NCBI GenBank assembly: GCA_963791325.1
Contig: CAWBRU010000005.1
Coordinates: 372,001-436,000 of the forward strand
Reading direction: 5' to 3'
Source of the DNA: JBEVJK01 sp963791325
GTDB taxonomy: Bacteria; Pseudomonadota; Alphaproteobacteria; Rhizobiales; Rhizobiaceae
DNA length: 64,000 bases
Shown here piece by piece: positions 17,773-26,560 of the stretch. The notes under the pieces are model-generated. The model was not told where the DNA came from. It did not search any database and saw only the letters and a list, made by a program, of their open reading frames with translations. The stretch's first letter is position 1; each line of letters begins with the position of its first letter. The translations under genes were made by a program, and so were the position numbers.

Positions 17773-19025
17773 GCACCGAGACCACCGCCGTCACCCTCAA
17801 TCCGGCCAAGGCCTCCGCCCAGGACGCGCTCAAGGAGAATTTGCGCCAGTATGGGCTGGTGCTGGCCCTGATCGCGATCATGGGCTTCTTCGGCGTCATG
17901 ACGCACGGCATCCTGTTCCTGCCGGTCAACCTGACCAATGTCGTGCTGCAGAACTCCTACATCATCGTCATGGCGCTCGGCATGCTCTTGGTCATCGTCG
18001 CCGGCCATATCGACCTGTCGGTCGGCTCGGTCGCCGGCTTCGTCGGCGCCGTTGCCGCGGTGCTGATGGTCGACTACGGCTTCAATCCGCTCCTCGCCGC
18101 GATCGCCTGCATCGTCGTCGGCGGGGTCATCGGCGGGGCCCAGGGCTACTTCATCGCCTACATGAAGATCCCGTCCTTCATCGTCACGCTGGCCGGCATG
18201 CTGGTATTCAAGGGCCTGCTGCTGTGGCTGCTCGGCGGCCGCTCCGTCGGGCCTTTCCCGACCGAGTTCCAGCTGCTCAGCGCCGGCTTCATTCCCGACG
18301 TCATCGGCCGCTGGACGGTGATTGCGCCGCAGCTCAATGCGTCGGGCGCGCCGATCCCCAATAGCGGCCTTGCGCTGCATTCGACGACGCTGGTGATCGG
18401 CGTGCTGATCGTGGCGGCGATGCTTTATGTGACGCTCAAGAGCCGCAAGAACCGGGAGAGCCACGGCTACGATGCCGAGCCGTTCTCGCTGTTTGTGATC
18501 AAGAACGTGGTCATCGCCGCCATCATCATGTTCCTGATGTACAAATTCGCCTCCTATAAGGGCTTGCCCAACGTGCTCATCGTCATGGGCATCCTGGTCG
18601 CGCTGTTCGTCTTCATCACCAAGCGCATGACCTTCGGCCGCCGCATCTTCGCCATGGGCGGCAACGTCAAGGCCGCGGCGCTGTCGGGCATCAAGACCGA
18701 GCGGCTGACCTTTTTCGTCTTCGTCATCATGGGCATGCTCGCCGCCCTGGCCGGCCTGATCTATGCAGCCCGGCTCAACCAAGCGACGCCGAAGGCGGGC
18801 GCCGGCATGGAACTCGATGTGATCGCCGCGGTGTTCGTCGGCGGCGCCTCGGCGATGGGCGGGGTCGGCGAAGTGGCCGGCGCGGTCATCGGCGCCTTCA
18901 TCATGGGCGTGATGAACAACGGCATGGGCATCATGGGCATCAACATCGACTGGCAGCAGGTCATCAAGGGCCTGGTGCTGCTCGGTGCCGTGGCCTTCGA
19001 CCTTTACAACAAGAAGAAGGCCTGA
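17769..19025 (+). CDS. gguB: CUT2 sugar importer permease GguB
   Basis: A 418-residue inner-membrane permease. Many hydrophobic segments are visible, with the family motif LLVIVAGHIDLSVGSVAGFV in the first third and ELDVIAAVFVGGASAMGGVG in the last third. The long form (over 400 residues, with an insert of charged residues around KSRKNRESHGYDAEPF) is that of XylH/GguB rather than the roughly 320-residue RbsC type. Start overlaps the gguA stop. Part of chvE-gguAB. Confidence 0.95.
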   Translation: MSTETTAVTLNPAKASAQDALKENLRQYGLVLALIAIMGFFGVMTHGILFLPVNLTNVVLQNSYIIVMALGMLLVIVAGHIDLSVGSVAGFVGAVAAVLMVDYGFNPLLAAIACIVVGGVIGGAQGYFIAYMKIPSFIVTLAGMLVFKGLLLWLLGGRSVGPFPTEFQLLSAGFIPDVIGRWTVIAPQLNASGAPIPNSGLALHSTTLVIGVLIVAAMLYVTLKSRKNRESHGYDAEPFSLFVIKNVVIAAIIMFLMYKFASYKGLPNVLIVMGILVALFVFITKRMTFGRRIFAMGGNVKAAALSGIKTERLTFFVFVIMGMLAALAGLIYAARLNQATPKAGAGMELDVIAAVFVGGASAMGGVGEVAGAVIGAFIMGVMNNGMGIMGINIDWQQVIKGLVLLGAVAFDLYNKKKA

Positions 19026-19219
19026 ACCGGGAGGATCGGGAGAGCCACGAGAGCCGACCGGGTCCGCCGACGCCCCTGCCATGGCAGCTGCCGGTGCGGC
19101 GCGGGACATGGCCCCGCCTCAGAAGGACGTGAACAACAACCAACGCGCGACACGACGCCGGCGCGTCAAGAGAGATTGTGTGCGGCCGCCCGCCGCGCCG
19201 ACCACTGGGAGGACCGACA

Positions 19220-20206
19220 ATGCTGATCTCACAAATTTCCGACGCCGACGGCATGAGCCTCGTGGTCGTGCGCGAGGCGGATGCCGCGCGTTCGGTCAAG
19301 GGGGCCAAGTCCGTCTATGCGCTGGCGCTCGAAGCTGCGCGGGCCGGGCGCAGCCTGGCCGACGTCGTCGCCGAGCGGGGCTTGGGCGAAACCGTCGATC
19401 TCGAAGCCGCCTACCGCGAGGGCCGGGTGATGGCCCCGATCCGGCACCCCGATCCGGCGCATCTGCATCTTACCGGGACCGGGCTCACCCATCTCGGCTC
19501 GGCCGCGACGCGCGATGCGATGCACAAGACGGCCAATGCCGAGGAGAAGCTCACCGACTCGATGAAGATGTTCCGCATGGGGCTGGAGGGCGGCAAGCCG
19601 CAGGGCCAGACCCCCGGCGTGCAGCCCGAATGGTTCTACAAGGGCAATGGCAACATGGTCGTCGAGCCGGGCAAGCCGCTCGTCTCGCCGGCCTTCGCGC
19701 TCGACGCCGGCGAGGAGCCGGAGATCGCCGGCGTTTATCTGATCGGCGACGACGGGACGCCGTTCCGCATCGGTTTCGCGTTGTCGAACGAGTTTTCCGA
19801 TCACGTCACGGAACGGATCAACTATCTCTATCTCGCGCATTCGAAGCTGCGCAACGCCTCACTCGGGCCGGAGATCCTGGTCGGCCCGCTGCCCGAAGAC
19901 ATCCGCGGCACCTCGCGCATCCTGCGCGGCGGCCGGACGCTGTGGGAAAAGCCGTTCCTCTCCGGCGAGGCCAACATGTCGCACACCATCGCCAATCTCG
20001 AGCACCACCACTTCAAATATGAGGCCTTCCGCCAGCCGGGCGACGTCCATATCCACATGTTCGGCACGGCGACGCTGTCATTTGCCGACGGCATCAAGAC
20101 CGAGGCCGGCGACGTGTTCGAGATCGAGGCCCCGGGCTTCGGCCTGCCGCTGCGCAACCCGCTGACCCTGGAGGAACCGGTGACGGTGGAGGTGAGAGAG
20201 CTTTGA
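19220..20206 (+). CDS. gguC: FAH-family protein GguC (AraD1-like)
   Basis: A 328-residue fumarylacetoacetate-hydrolase-fold protein. Landmarks: LHLTGTGLTHLGSAATRDAM, QPEWFYKGNGNMVVEPGKPL, VYLIGDDGTPFRIGFALSNE, and GTSRILRGGRTLWEKPFLSG near the C-terminal third. In Agrobacterium and relatives gguC lies after gguAB; related AraD1 proteins dehydrate L-2-keto-3-deoxyarabonate, so a role in pentose or galactose-type catabolism is reasonable but inferred. ATG 19220 follows GGAGGACC. The 194-bp gap after gguB holds no gene; it may carry its own promoter. Confidence 0.92.
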   Translation: MLISQISDADGMSLVVVREADAARSVKGAKSVYALALEAARAGRSLADVVAERGLGETVDLEAAYREGRVMAPIRHPDPAHLHLTGTGLTHLGSAATRDAMHKTANAEEKLTDSMKMFRMGLEGGKPQGQTPGVQPEWFYKGNGNMVVEPGKPLVSPAFALDAGEEPEIAGVYLIGDDGTPFRIGFALSNEFSDHVTERINYLYLAHSKLRNASLGPEILVGPLPEDIRGTSRILRGGRTLWEKPFLSGEANMSHTIANLEHHHFKYEAFRQPGDVHIHMFGTATLSFADGIKTEAGDVFEIEAPGFGLPLRNPLTLEEPVTVEVREL

Positions 20207-20215
20207 GGGGCTCAC

Positions 20216-20318
20216 TGGAGCAATTCCACGAGAAGTGGAAACCGGTTCTCCGTGCGGAATTGTTGAAAAACAAAGGCTTAGAGCGGGTCGGCGATTCGAA
20301 GAAGCGCTGATCCGCTCT
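20216..20318 (+). repeat. Dispersed intergenic repeat, copy A (full length)
   Basis: Begins ten bases after the gguC stop. Order of pieces: GGAGCAATTCC, AAGTGGAAACCGG, GGAATTGTTG, AAAAACAAAGGCTTAGAG, GGCGATTCGAAGAAGCGC, TGATCCGCTCT. CAATTCC and GGAATTG form the base of a hairpin. Clear related copies lie at 21199-21295 (minus), 31082-31138 (plus, lacking the hairpin part) and 46622-46726 (minus, full length). Confidence 0.8.
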
Positions 20319-20352
20319 CGGCGCCTTGATGATGAGGATGAGGGTTGGTCGC

Positions 20353-20571
20353 TCAGGCCAGAGCGAACTCGTCGATGTCGCCCGACAGAATGGCGCGGAA
20401 CTCGTCGAGCGAGTCCGCCACGATCGAGATCGGCTTCGGCTTGCTTGCCGAGCAGCAGATCGTGCCCCAGGGGTCGAGCGTCACATAGAGATCATCGGCG
20501 TCCGGCAGCATATCGGCGGCCGTGGCGCGGGCAATGCGCAAGACCTCGCCGAGATTACGATGTGACGTCAT
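20353..20571 (-). CDS. Small hypothetical protein
   Basis: A 72-residue reading frame starting MTSHRNLGEVLRIARATAAD, with DDLYVTLDPWGTICCSASKP and an acidic end IDEFALA. Residue use (balanced hydrophobic and acidic residues, few Arg) looks like a real small soluble protein rather than a shadow frame, and no other gene covers the site. No family recognised. It lies between repeat copy A and the divergent GNAT gene. Confidence 0.55.
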   Translation of the reverse strand: MTSHRNLGEVLRIARATAADMLPDADDLYVTLDPWGTICCSASKPKPISIVADSLDEFRAILSGDIDEFALA

Positions 20572-20725
20572 GACACCCCCGTTCGAGCCCGCCTTTGTTG
20601 CCGCCGCAGATCACTACAATCATGCCGCGAGACAAGCCGCAAGCCGTGATTTCGACGTTAAGCGTCGTCCCAGCGCGAAGTTGCTCGAATCCGACATATG
20701 CATAATAGGCCATGGGAGAACCGCG

Positions 20726-21187
20726 ATGATCGTCCGACCCGCTCTACCCGCCGAAGATGCCGTCCTGGCCGCCCATTATCTGGCGCTGTGGGCGAGCTAC
20801 GCGACGCCGCCCGAAGCCATTCTAGCCGATGCGGAGGCGCGCATCCACAGCTTCATCGCCGAAGCCCGCCGTTCGAAGTCGCTCGGCGTCTTTCTCGCCG
20901 AGGTGGATGGCACGGTAGCCGGGTCGGCGGCCTGCCAGGTTTACAACTCGCCCTATCCGGAGGTGACGACGCCGGCGTACCGGCGGCCGGGCTATATCTG
21001 GAGTGTCTGGGTCGAGCCGGACTACCGCCGGCGCGGCATCGCGCGTGCCTTGGTCGAGCGCGCGGTGACGCATCTCAGGGACCAGGGATGCACCCTGGCG
21101 ATTCTGAACGCCTCGGAAGCGGGCAAGCCGCTCTACCAGCAGATCGGCTTCAGCGACGCCAATGAAATGCGCCTGCCGCTCCGCTGA
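20726..21187 (+). CDS. GNAT-family N-acetyltransferase
   Basis: A 153-residue single-domain acetyltransferase. The acetyl-CoA site is visible as WSVWVEPDYRRRGIARALVE near residues 92-112, with the usual R-R-x-G-I-A P-loop, followed by LRDQGCTLAILNASEAGKPL and YQQIGF, typical motif B. The ATG at 20726 gives a normal N-terminus (MIVRPALPAEDAVLAAHYLA); the frame is open further up but through noise. Substrate unknown. Convergent with the phytochelatin-synthase-like gene, with a repeat copy between. Confidence 0.88.
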   Translation: MIVRPALPAEDAVLAAHYLALWASYATPPEAILADAEARIHSFIAEARRSKSLGVFLAEVDGTVAGSAACQVYNSPYPEVTTPAYRRPGYIWSVWVEPDYRRRGIARALVERAVTHLRDQGCTLAILNASEAGKPLYQQIGFSDANEMRLPLR

Positions 21188-21198
21188 CGCCGGCCCTC

Positions 21199-21295
21199 GA
21201 GCGGGTCACCTCCGCTCCACACCGGTGCTCCCCTCTAAGTGGCTGTTTTTCCGCAATTCCGGTCAGAATACCTTTGCCACTCTCGCTGGATGGCG
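21199..21295 (-). repeat. Dispersed intergenic repeat, copy B (diverged)
   Basis: Read on the minus strand it has GGAATTGCGGAAAAACA then CACTTAGAGGGGAGC and ends near GACCCGCTC. The left arm (AGTGGCAAAGG) is diverged and the GATTCGAAGAAGC core is missing. It fills the gap between two convergent stops (21187 and 21296), a place where it could act on transcript ends. Confidence 0.6.
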
Positions 21296-21973
21296 TTAGC
21301 CGGGCGCCGGCTGTTCGATCAAGAGCAGGCCGCGCCGCGACTCGCCGTCCTCGGTGTTGACCGCCTCGTAGAGGCGCTGCCGCTCCACCAGCCATGGCTT
21401 GAACGCTTCATTCGGGTCGAGCACGAACACCATATCGAGGTCTTCGAGGTAGCCGCCGATCGGCGCATGGTGGCCGACGCCTGCCCCGAAAATCTTGCCG
21501 CGGTCGAAATTGACCACGTAGCGGCGCGTGGGGTCGTTGGAGCGCTGCATGTGCTCGCGGAACGCCTCCGGCGTGAGGTCGCGCAGCACCGTCACCTTGC
21601 CTTTGGCATGAGTGCGGGCGACCTGCTCGAGCTCATCGAGGCCAAGCCCCATGATGCACACCCCGGTCCAGCATTTGCCGGTGCCGGCGAGAACGGCTGC
21701 CTCGGTGGATTGCGGCTGGCCGAGCGAGCGAAAGACATTGGCGAGCGAGGCCGGTCCGCAGCGCGAGCCGTTCGACTGCCAGGCGATCTCCCTGCCGAAG
21801 GTGCTGGCCACCGGCAGCGACCAGGCGCGCTCGACCAATGCCGGCGTGCGCGTCACCGACGTTGCGATTGCTAGAGGCGGCACCTTCGACTGGGCGACGA
21901 TGAAGGAGCCTGCCCCCACGAGCAGCGTCAGGAGGGCCACAGCCGCAAGGGCCGCCCTGCGTATCCACCGCAT
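21296..21973 (-). CDS. Phytochelatin-synthase-like cysteine protease, membrane-anchored or exported
   Basis: A 225-residue product. The N-terminus has one hydrophobic segment (about 7-27, ALAAVALLTLLVGAGSFIVA), an uncleaved anchor or signal. The rest is the papain-like fold of the phytochelatin synthase family: SNGSRCGPASLANVFRSLG with Cys72, GVGHHAPIGGYLED with His168, and VFVLDPNEAFKPW with Asp186, a full Cys-His-Asp triad in order. Bacterial members are usually half-length and may cut glutathione or gamma-Glu-Cys peptides rather than make polymers. Start at ATG 21973 (MRWIRRAALA). Convergent with the GNAT gene; 47 bp downstream of the sugar kinase stop on the same strand. Confidence 0.85.
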   Translation of the reverse strand: MRWIRRAALAAVALLTLLVGAGSFIVAQSKVPPLAIATSVTRTPALVERAWSLPVASTFGREIAWQSNGSRCGPASLANVFRSLGQPQSTEAAVLAGTGKCWTGVCIMGLGLDELEQVARTHAKGKVTVLRDLTPEAFREHMQRSNDPTRRYVVNFDRGKIFGAGVGHHAPIGGYLEDLDMVFVLDPNEAFKPWLVERQRLYEAVNTEDGESRRGLLLIEQPAPG

Positions 21974-22020
21974 CGACCTCTCCGCTGCCGGTTGGCGTCG
22001 GCCGCAGGATACCGCGAAAG

Positions 22021-23397
22021 TCACGGCCGGCCTACCGCGCGCCTCCAGGCCGCGGCGTAGGCGCTCCAGGCCGCCGGCGGCGGCGGGACAGGCTGATCCG
22101 GACGCGCCGCTTGCGCCGCTTGCGGCCGAGCCAGCATCGCGGCGCCGATGCTGGTGCCGCTGGCCCTGTCGAGACCGGTCAGCACGGGCCGTCCGGTGGC
22201 CGCGGCGATCATCCGGCAATACGCCGGATTGGCGGCGAACGGGCCTTCGACGACGGTCTCTCCCTGCGCCCCGATCAGCTCGAGGCAGGTCGCCGTCATC
22301 AGGGCCAAATAGAAATCGAGCGCCGCGGCGCGCTCGCCGGGCGCCGGCGGCCGCGGGGTGCGCCAGGTGGCAGCCCGGCCCGGAAACGGCCCGCAGCCCG
22401 GCTGCACCGAGGGCAGCAGCAGGATCTCTTCGGCCAGCACGGCCTCGATCTCGACCGGAGAGGCAGGCACCGCCGGGCCGCCGCCGCCGATTTCATGCTC
22501 CCGGCCACCCATGAACCGCGCCGACGGCACCGGCCGGCTTTCGGCGTCGACATTGATCAGCGTGTCGCGATCGGGGTCAAGCTGCGGCCGCGTTGCGCCG
22601 ATGGCCATCGCGACGACCCACGTCCCGGTCGAAACCACGGCAAAGGGTGGCCGGCGGACAAGCAGATGCGGGACGAGCGAGGCGTTCGAATCGTGCAGGC
22701 CGACGAGCACCGGAGTGCCGGGATCAAGCCCGGTTTCGTCGGCGAGGGCAGGCAACAGCGGTCCCAGCCGGTCGCCGGCGCGGGCGAGCGGCGGCAGCAG
22801 CCGGCGCCAGCCCATCCGCTCGACCAGCGACGACGGCATTGCCGCCGTCGGGTTCCAAAGGTCGGTGTGGCAGCCGAGCGAGGTGACTTCGCAGGCCGGC
22901 TTGCCGGTCAGGCGAAAGCCCCAGAATTGCGGGTAGGGCAGCAGCACGGCGGCCGTGGCGAAGGCGTTGGGGAAGGTCTGCTCCTGCCAGAACAGCTGGG
23001 CGCCGAGATTGAGCCCGCCCGGCAGCCGCGGCGAGCCGGTTTCGGCGAAGTCCGGCCGCACGGCGTCGTAGTCGGCCCGCAGGCGATCCGGGCCGTCATG
23101 CTCGTAGTCGAGCACCGGCAGCGCCAGCTGCCCGGCGGCGTCGATGAGCGCCGCGCCCGCGCCATGGGTGGTGACCGTGATTGCGTCGATCGGTTGGGCA
23201 GCGCCGAGCTCGCCGAGGCTGGCCAGAATGAAGCGCCACAGCCGGTCGACGTCGTAATGCGGATAGATCGGCCCCGGCATGACCCGGTTGGCGGTTCTCA
23301 GGACGTCGATCTCGGCCAATGCGGCGAGGTCGACCAGCGCCACCTTGGCGTTGGTCTTGCCGATGTCGATGACGGCAACCGTGCGGATCGTGGCCAT
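22021..23397 (-). CDS. FGGY-family carbohydrate kinase, probably L-rhamnulokinase type
   Basis: A 458-residue kinase of the actin-like FGGY fold. Landmarks: AVIDIGKTNAKVALVD (phosphate 1 motif) at the N-terminus, GGLNLGAQLFWQEQTFPNAF, PYPQFWGFRLTGKPACEVTS, the catalytic-Asp region LVGLHDSNASLVPHLL, VVSTGTWVVAMAIG, and GTSIGAAML near the end. Placed 26 nt after a DeoR-type regulator and across from rhaD, it fits the rhizobial rhaK of L-rhamnose breakdown; L-fuculose or another deoxy-ketose is also possible. Begins at ATG 23397. The frame runs on into the regulator only because of a frameshift there. Confidence 0.85.
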   Translation of the reverse strand: MATIRTVAVIDIGKTNAKVALVDLAALAEIDVLRTANRVMPGPIYPHYDVDRLWRFILASLGELGAAQPIDAITVTTHGAGAALIDAAGQLALPVLDYEHDGPDRLRADYDAVRPDFAETGSPRLPGGLNLGAQLFWQEQTFPNAFATAAVLLPYPQFWGFRLTGKPACEVTSLGCHTDLWNPTAAMPSSLVERMGWRRLLPPLARAGDRLGPLLPALADETGLDPGTPVLVGLHDSNASLVPHLLVRRPPFAVVSTGTWVVAMAIGATRPQLDPDRDTLINVDAESRPVPSARFMGGREHEIGGGGPAVPASPVEIEAVLAEEILLLPSVQPGCGPFPGRAATWRTPRPPAPGERAAALDFYLALMTATCLELIGAQGETVVEGPFAANPAYCRMIAAATGRPVLTGLDRASGTSIGAAMLARPQAAQAARPDQPVPPPPAAWSAYAAAWRRAVGRP

Positions 23398-23423
23398 GAG
23401 CGGCGAGCAAAGCAGCGGCCCGT

Positions 23424-24234
23424 TCAGGCCTGCAGCGAGGCGTCCTCCGCTTTGGCTTTGCCCTCGCGGGCAATGATCAGCGTCACCCCCGCACTCTCCA
23501 GCATCTTGGCCTCGCGCTCGTCGATCCCGTCGTCGCTGATCACCGTCGAAATCCGTGCCAGGCCGCACAAGATCAGGCTCGAGCGCTGCCTGAACTTCGA
23601 CGAGTTCGGCAAGCACGACAAGTTCGTCGGCCTGGTCGATCAGCTTCTGCTCGGCCTGGATCAGCAGCGGGTCGCTCTCCATCAGGCCGAGCGGGCCCAG
23701 GCCCTGCGCCCCCATGAACATGCGGCGGGCGTAGAAATTGCGCGTCACGTCGTTGTCGAACGGCGACAGGATGATGTTCTGCTCGCGATAGATGGTGCCG
23801 CCGGACAGCATCACGGTGTTCTTGGAATGCTTGAGCAGGTGCTCGGCGATCGGGAAGGAGTTGGTGAAGATCGGCATGCGGCGCTGGCCGAGGAAATGCA
23901 CCATCTGGAAGGTGGTGGTGCCGCCATTGATGATGATCGGCTCGCCGTCGCCGCAGAGCTGGACGGCCTCGCGGGCAATCGCCCGCTTCTTGCCGCTGTT
24001 CAGGGTCTCGTTGACGCTGAACGGCCGCCCGGCAAGCCCGACGAACTGGGGCGGGGAGAGCGCCTCGGCCCCGCCGCGCACACGGCGCAGCCGCTTCTCC
24101 ACGTGGAGTGCAGCGATATCTCGGCGGATCGTCGCCTCGGACGACGAGGTCAGTTCGACCAGTTCCGGGACGGTCACCACCGGCCGCTCCTGCACCGCAG
24201 CCACGATGATCCGGTGACGCTCCTTCTCGTGCAT
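23424..24234 (-). pseudogene. DeoR-family regulator (RhaR-like), frameshifted near its end
   Basis: From ATG 24234 the frame gives MHEKERHRIIVAAVQERPVV, the HTH (SSSEATIRRDIAALHVEKRL) and the sugar-phosphate-binding domain (IIINGGTTTFQMVHFLGQ, FTNSFPIAEHLLKHSKN, MFMGAQGLGPLGLMESDPLL) up to DELVVLA. There one base too many, in the GTT around 23604-23606, shifts the frame. The other frame goes on with SSKFRQRSSLILCGLARIST and a normal DeoR C-terminus to the stop at 23424. Repaired length is about 269 residues, normal for DeoR. Upstream of and in line with the kinase. If real, the loss removes the last quarter, including residues near the effector pocket. Confidence 0.85.
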
Positions 24235-24337
24235 GGCTCCTCCCCAGTGTGCATTTGCGCACTGCCTGCCGCCCATGTCAATCAACTTCGATCATAACGG
24301 CTCACGCCGGCAGGGACCGTGTGCGGAGTTGAGCGTT

Positions 24338-24355
24338 TGTGATTGACACATCACA
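24338..24355. promoter_or_regulatory. Perfect 6-6-6 dyad between deoR-type gene and rhaD
   Basis: TGTGAT, six bases, ATCACA form a perfect inverted repeat 67 bp before the rhaD ATG. It overlaps a TTGACA at 24343-24348 that could be the -35 box of a rhaD promoter, so a bound repressor would block it. GTCAATC near 24275 is the complement of the GATTGAC inside the dyad and may be a second half-site. Candidate operator of the neighbouring DeoR protein; inferred from place and symmetry. Confidence 0.5.
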
Positions 24356-24421
24356 GGGTGGATGCAACGGTCCACGGCGTTGCAGCGCCGGCACGGCGCA
24401 CAGCCGGAAAGGAAATCGACG

Positions 24422-26524
24422 ATGGCCGAACAGCAGCCCGCCGCGCAGCTCGCCGACCTATGGGACGATGCCAAGGCGGCGGCGCTGAGCGAGCCGGAGC
24501 TGCTCGTCTACCGCTCCAACCTGCTCGGCTCGGATCGGCGGATCACCAATTACGGCGGCGGCAACACCTCGGCCAAGGTGATGGACAAGGACCCGCTGAC
24601 CGGGGAACCGGTCGACGTGCTCTGGGTCAAGGGTTCGGGCGGCGATGTCGGGACGATCAAGCGCGACGGCTTCGCGACGCTTTACCTGGACAAGCTTGCG
24701 GCGCTGAAACGGCTCTACCGGGGAGCGCAGCATGAGGACGAGATGGTCGGCTACCTGCCGCACACCACCTTCAACCTCAATCCGCGTGCAGCCTCGATCG
24801 ACACCGCGTTGCACGCCTTCGTGCCGCGTCGGCATGTCGACCACATGCACCCCGATGCGGTGATTGCCATTGCGGCGGCCGAAGACGGGCGCGCGCTGAC
24901 GGAGGCGATCTTCGGCGGTGCGGTCGGCTGGCTGCCCTGGAGGCGGCCGGGCTTCGAGCTCGGGCTGGCGCTTGAAAAGTTCGTGCGCGACAATCCCGAA
25001 GCGGTCGGCGTGGTGTTGCAAAGCCACGGGCTGTTCACCTGGGGCGACACCGCCAAGGCCTGCTACGAGACGACGATCGGCGTCATCAACAGGGCGATCG
25101 CCTGGCTCGACCGTGAAACGGCCGGCAAGCCTGCATTCGGCGGCGCCGCGCGGCCGGTGTTGCCGGCTGCAGAGCGCCATGAGGTTGCCGCGCGGCTGAT
25201 GCCTGCCATTCGTGGCCTGATCTCGGGCGGGGAGCGCAAGGTCGGCCACTTCGATGACCAGCCGGCCGTGCTCGAATTCGTCACGGGCCGCGACATGGCA
25301 GCGCTGGCCGCGCTCGGCACCAGCTGCCCCGACCATTTTTTGCGCACCAAGATCCGGCCGCTGGTGATCGATTTCGACCCGGCGGCCCCTGACCTGGAAG
25401 CCAGCATCGCGACGCTGCCGGCGGCGCTCGACGCCTACCGGGCCGACCACGTGGCCTACTATCAACGCTGCCGCCGCCCGGAGAGCCCGCCGATGCGCGA
25501 CCCCAACGCGGTCGTCTATCTGGTGCCGGGGGTCGGCATGATCAGCTTTGCCAAGGACAAGGCGACCGCCCGGATTGCCGCCGAATTCTACCTCAACGCC
25601 ATCAATGTGATGCGCGGTGCTGCCGGCGTCTCGGCCTATCGGGGCCTGCCCGAGCAGGAGGCCTTCGACATCGAATATTGGGTGCTCGAGGAAGCCAAGC
25701 TGCGGCGCCTGCCGGCTCCGCGGCCGCTTGCCGGCCGCGTCGCCCTGGTCACCGGCGGCGCCGGCGGCATCGGCAAAGCCACGGCCGAGCGGCTGGCCCG
25801 CGAGGGTGCGTGCGTGGTGCTGGCCGACATCGACGAGGCGGGACTTGCTGCAGCCGAGGCTGAGCTCGGCGAGCGCTACGGGCCCGACAATTTCGCCAGC
25901 ACGGCGCTCGACGTCACCCGCGAGGGCGATGTTGTCCAGGCCTATTCGCGGGCGATGGTCGGCTTCGGCGGGCTCGACATCCTGGTCTCCAATGCCGGCA
26001 TCTCCTCGTCCGCACCGATCGAGGCCACGGAACTGTCGATGTGGAACCGCAACATGGAGATCCTGTCGACGGGCTACTTCCTGGTGGCGCGCGAGGCCTT
26101 CCGCTGGCTCAAGCGCCAGGGGAGCGGCGGCGCCCTGGTTTTCGTGGCCTCCAAGAACGGACTGGCCGCCTCGCCCAATGCGGCGGCCTACTGCACGGCC
26201 AAAGCCGCTGAGATCCACCTGGCGCGTTGCCTTGCGCTCGAAGGCGCGGAGTTCGGCATCCGCGTCAACACGGTCAATCCCGACGCAGTGCTGCGCGGCT
26301 CCAAGATCTGGAGCGGCGAATGGCGGGCGCAGCGCGCGGCCGCCTACAAGATGAGCCCGGATGCGCTGGAGGAGCACTATCGCCAGCGCTCGCTGCTCAA
26401 GCTCAGCGTCTACCCCGAGGACGTCGCCGAAGCGGTGCTGTTTCTGGTCTCGGATGCCGCGGCGAAGTCGACCGGCAACATCATCAATGTCGATGCCGGC
26501 AACGCGCAGAGTTTTGCCCGCTGA
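24422..26524 (+). CDS. rhaD: Bifunctional rhamnulose-1-phosphate aldolase/short-chain dehydrogenase
   Basis: A 700-residue fusion. Residues about 1-430: class II aldolase domain with YRSNLLGSDRRITNYGGGNT, VLWVKGSGGDVGTIKRDGFA and the metal-ligand HVDHMHPDAVIAIAA. Residues about 435-700: SDR domain with GRVALVTGGAGGIGKATAER, VSNAGISSSAPIE, the catalytic FVASKNGLAASPNAAAYCTAK and an end …SFAR. This two-domain form is the rhizobial RhaD: it splits rhamnulose 1-phosphate to lactaldehyde and DHAP and the dehydrogenase part probably oxidises the lactaldehyde. ATG 24422 follows AAGGAAATC. Divergent from the regulator-kinase pair. No isomerase gene is in the window. Confidence 0.93.
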   Translation: MAEQQPAAQLADLWDDAKAAALSEPELLVYRSNLLGSDRRITNYGGGNTSAKVMDKDPLTGEPVDVLWVKGSGGDVGTIKRDGFATLYLDKLAALKRLYRGAQHEDEMVGYLPHTTFNLNPRAASIDTALHAFVPRRHVDHMHPDAVIAIAAAEDGRALTEAIFGGAVGWLPWRRPGFELGLALEKFVRDNPEAVGVVLQSHGLFTWGDTAKACYETTIGVINRAIAWLDRETAGKPAFGGAARPVLPAAERHEVAARLMPAIRGLISGGERKVGHFDDQPAVLEFVTGRDMAALAALGTSCPDHFLRTKIRPLVIDFDPAAPDLEASIATLPAALDAYRADHVAYYQRCRRPESPPMRDPNAVVYLVPGVGMISFAKDKATARIAAEFYLNAINVMRGAAGVSAYRGLPEQEAFDIEYWVLEEAKLRRLPAPRPLAGRVALVTGGAGGIGKATAERLAREGACVVLADIDEAGLAAAEAELGERYGPDNFASTALDVTREGDVVQAYSRAMVGFGGLDILVSNAGISSSAPIEATELSMWNRNMEILSTGYFLVAREAFRWLKRQGSGGALVFVASKNGLAASPNAAAYCTAKAAEIHLARCLALEGAEFGIRVNTVNPDAVLRGSKIWSGEWRAQRAAAYKMSPDALEEHYRQRSLLKLSVYPEDVAEAVLFLVSDAAAKSTGNIINVDAGNAQSFAR

Positions 26525-26560
26525 GGCGCGGACCGGCGTGGGCCGCGGTTCTGCCGGGGC

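Noticed and set aside
22021..24285. A 754-residue regulator-kinase fusion
   Set aside because: The open frame results from one extra base near 23605. Each part has its own start and normal length, and the regulator C-terminus is found in another frame.
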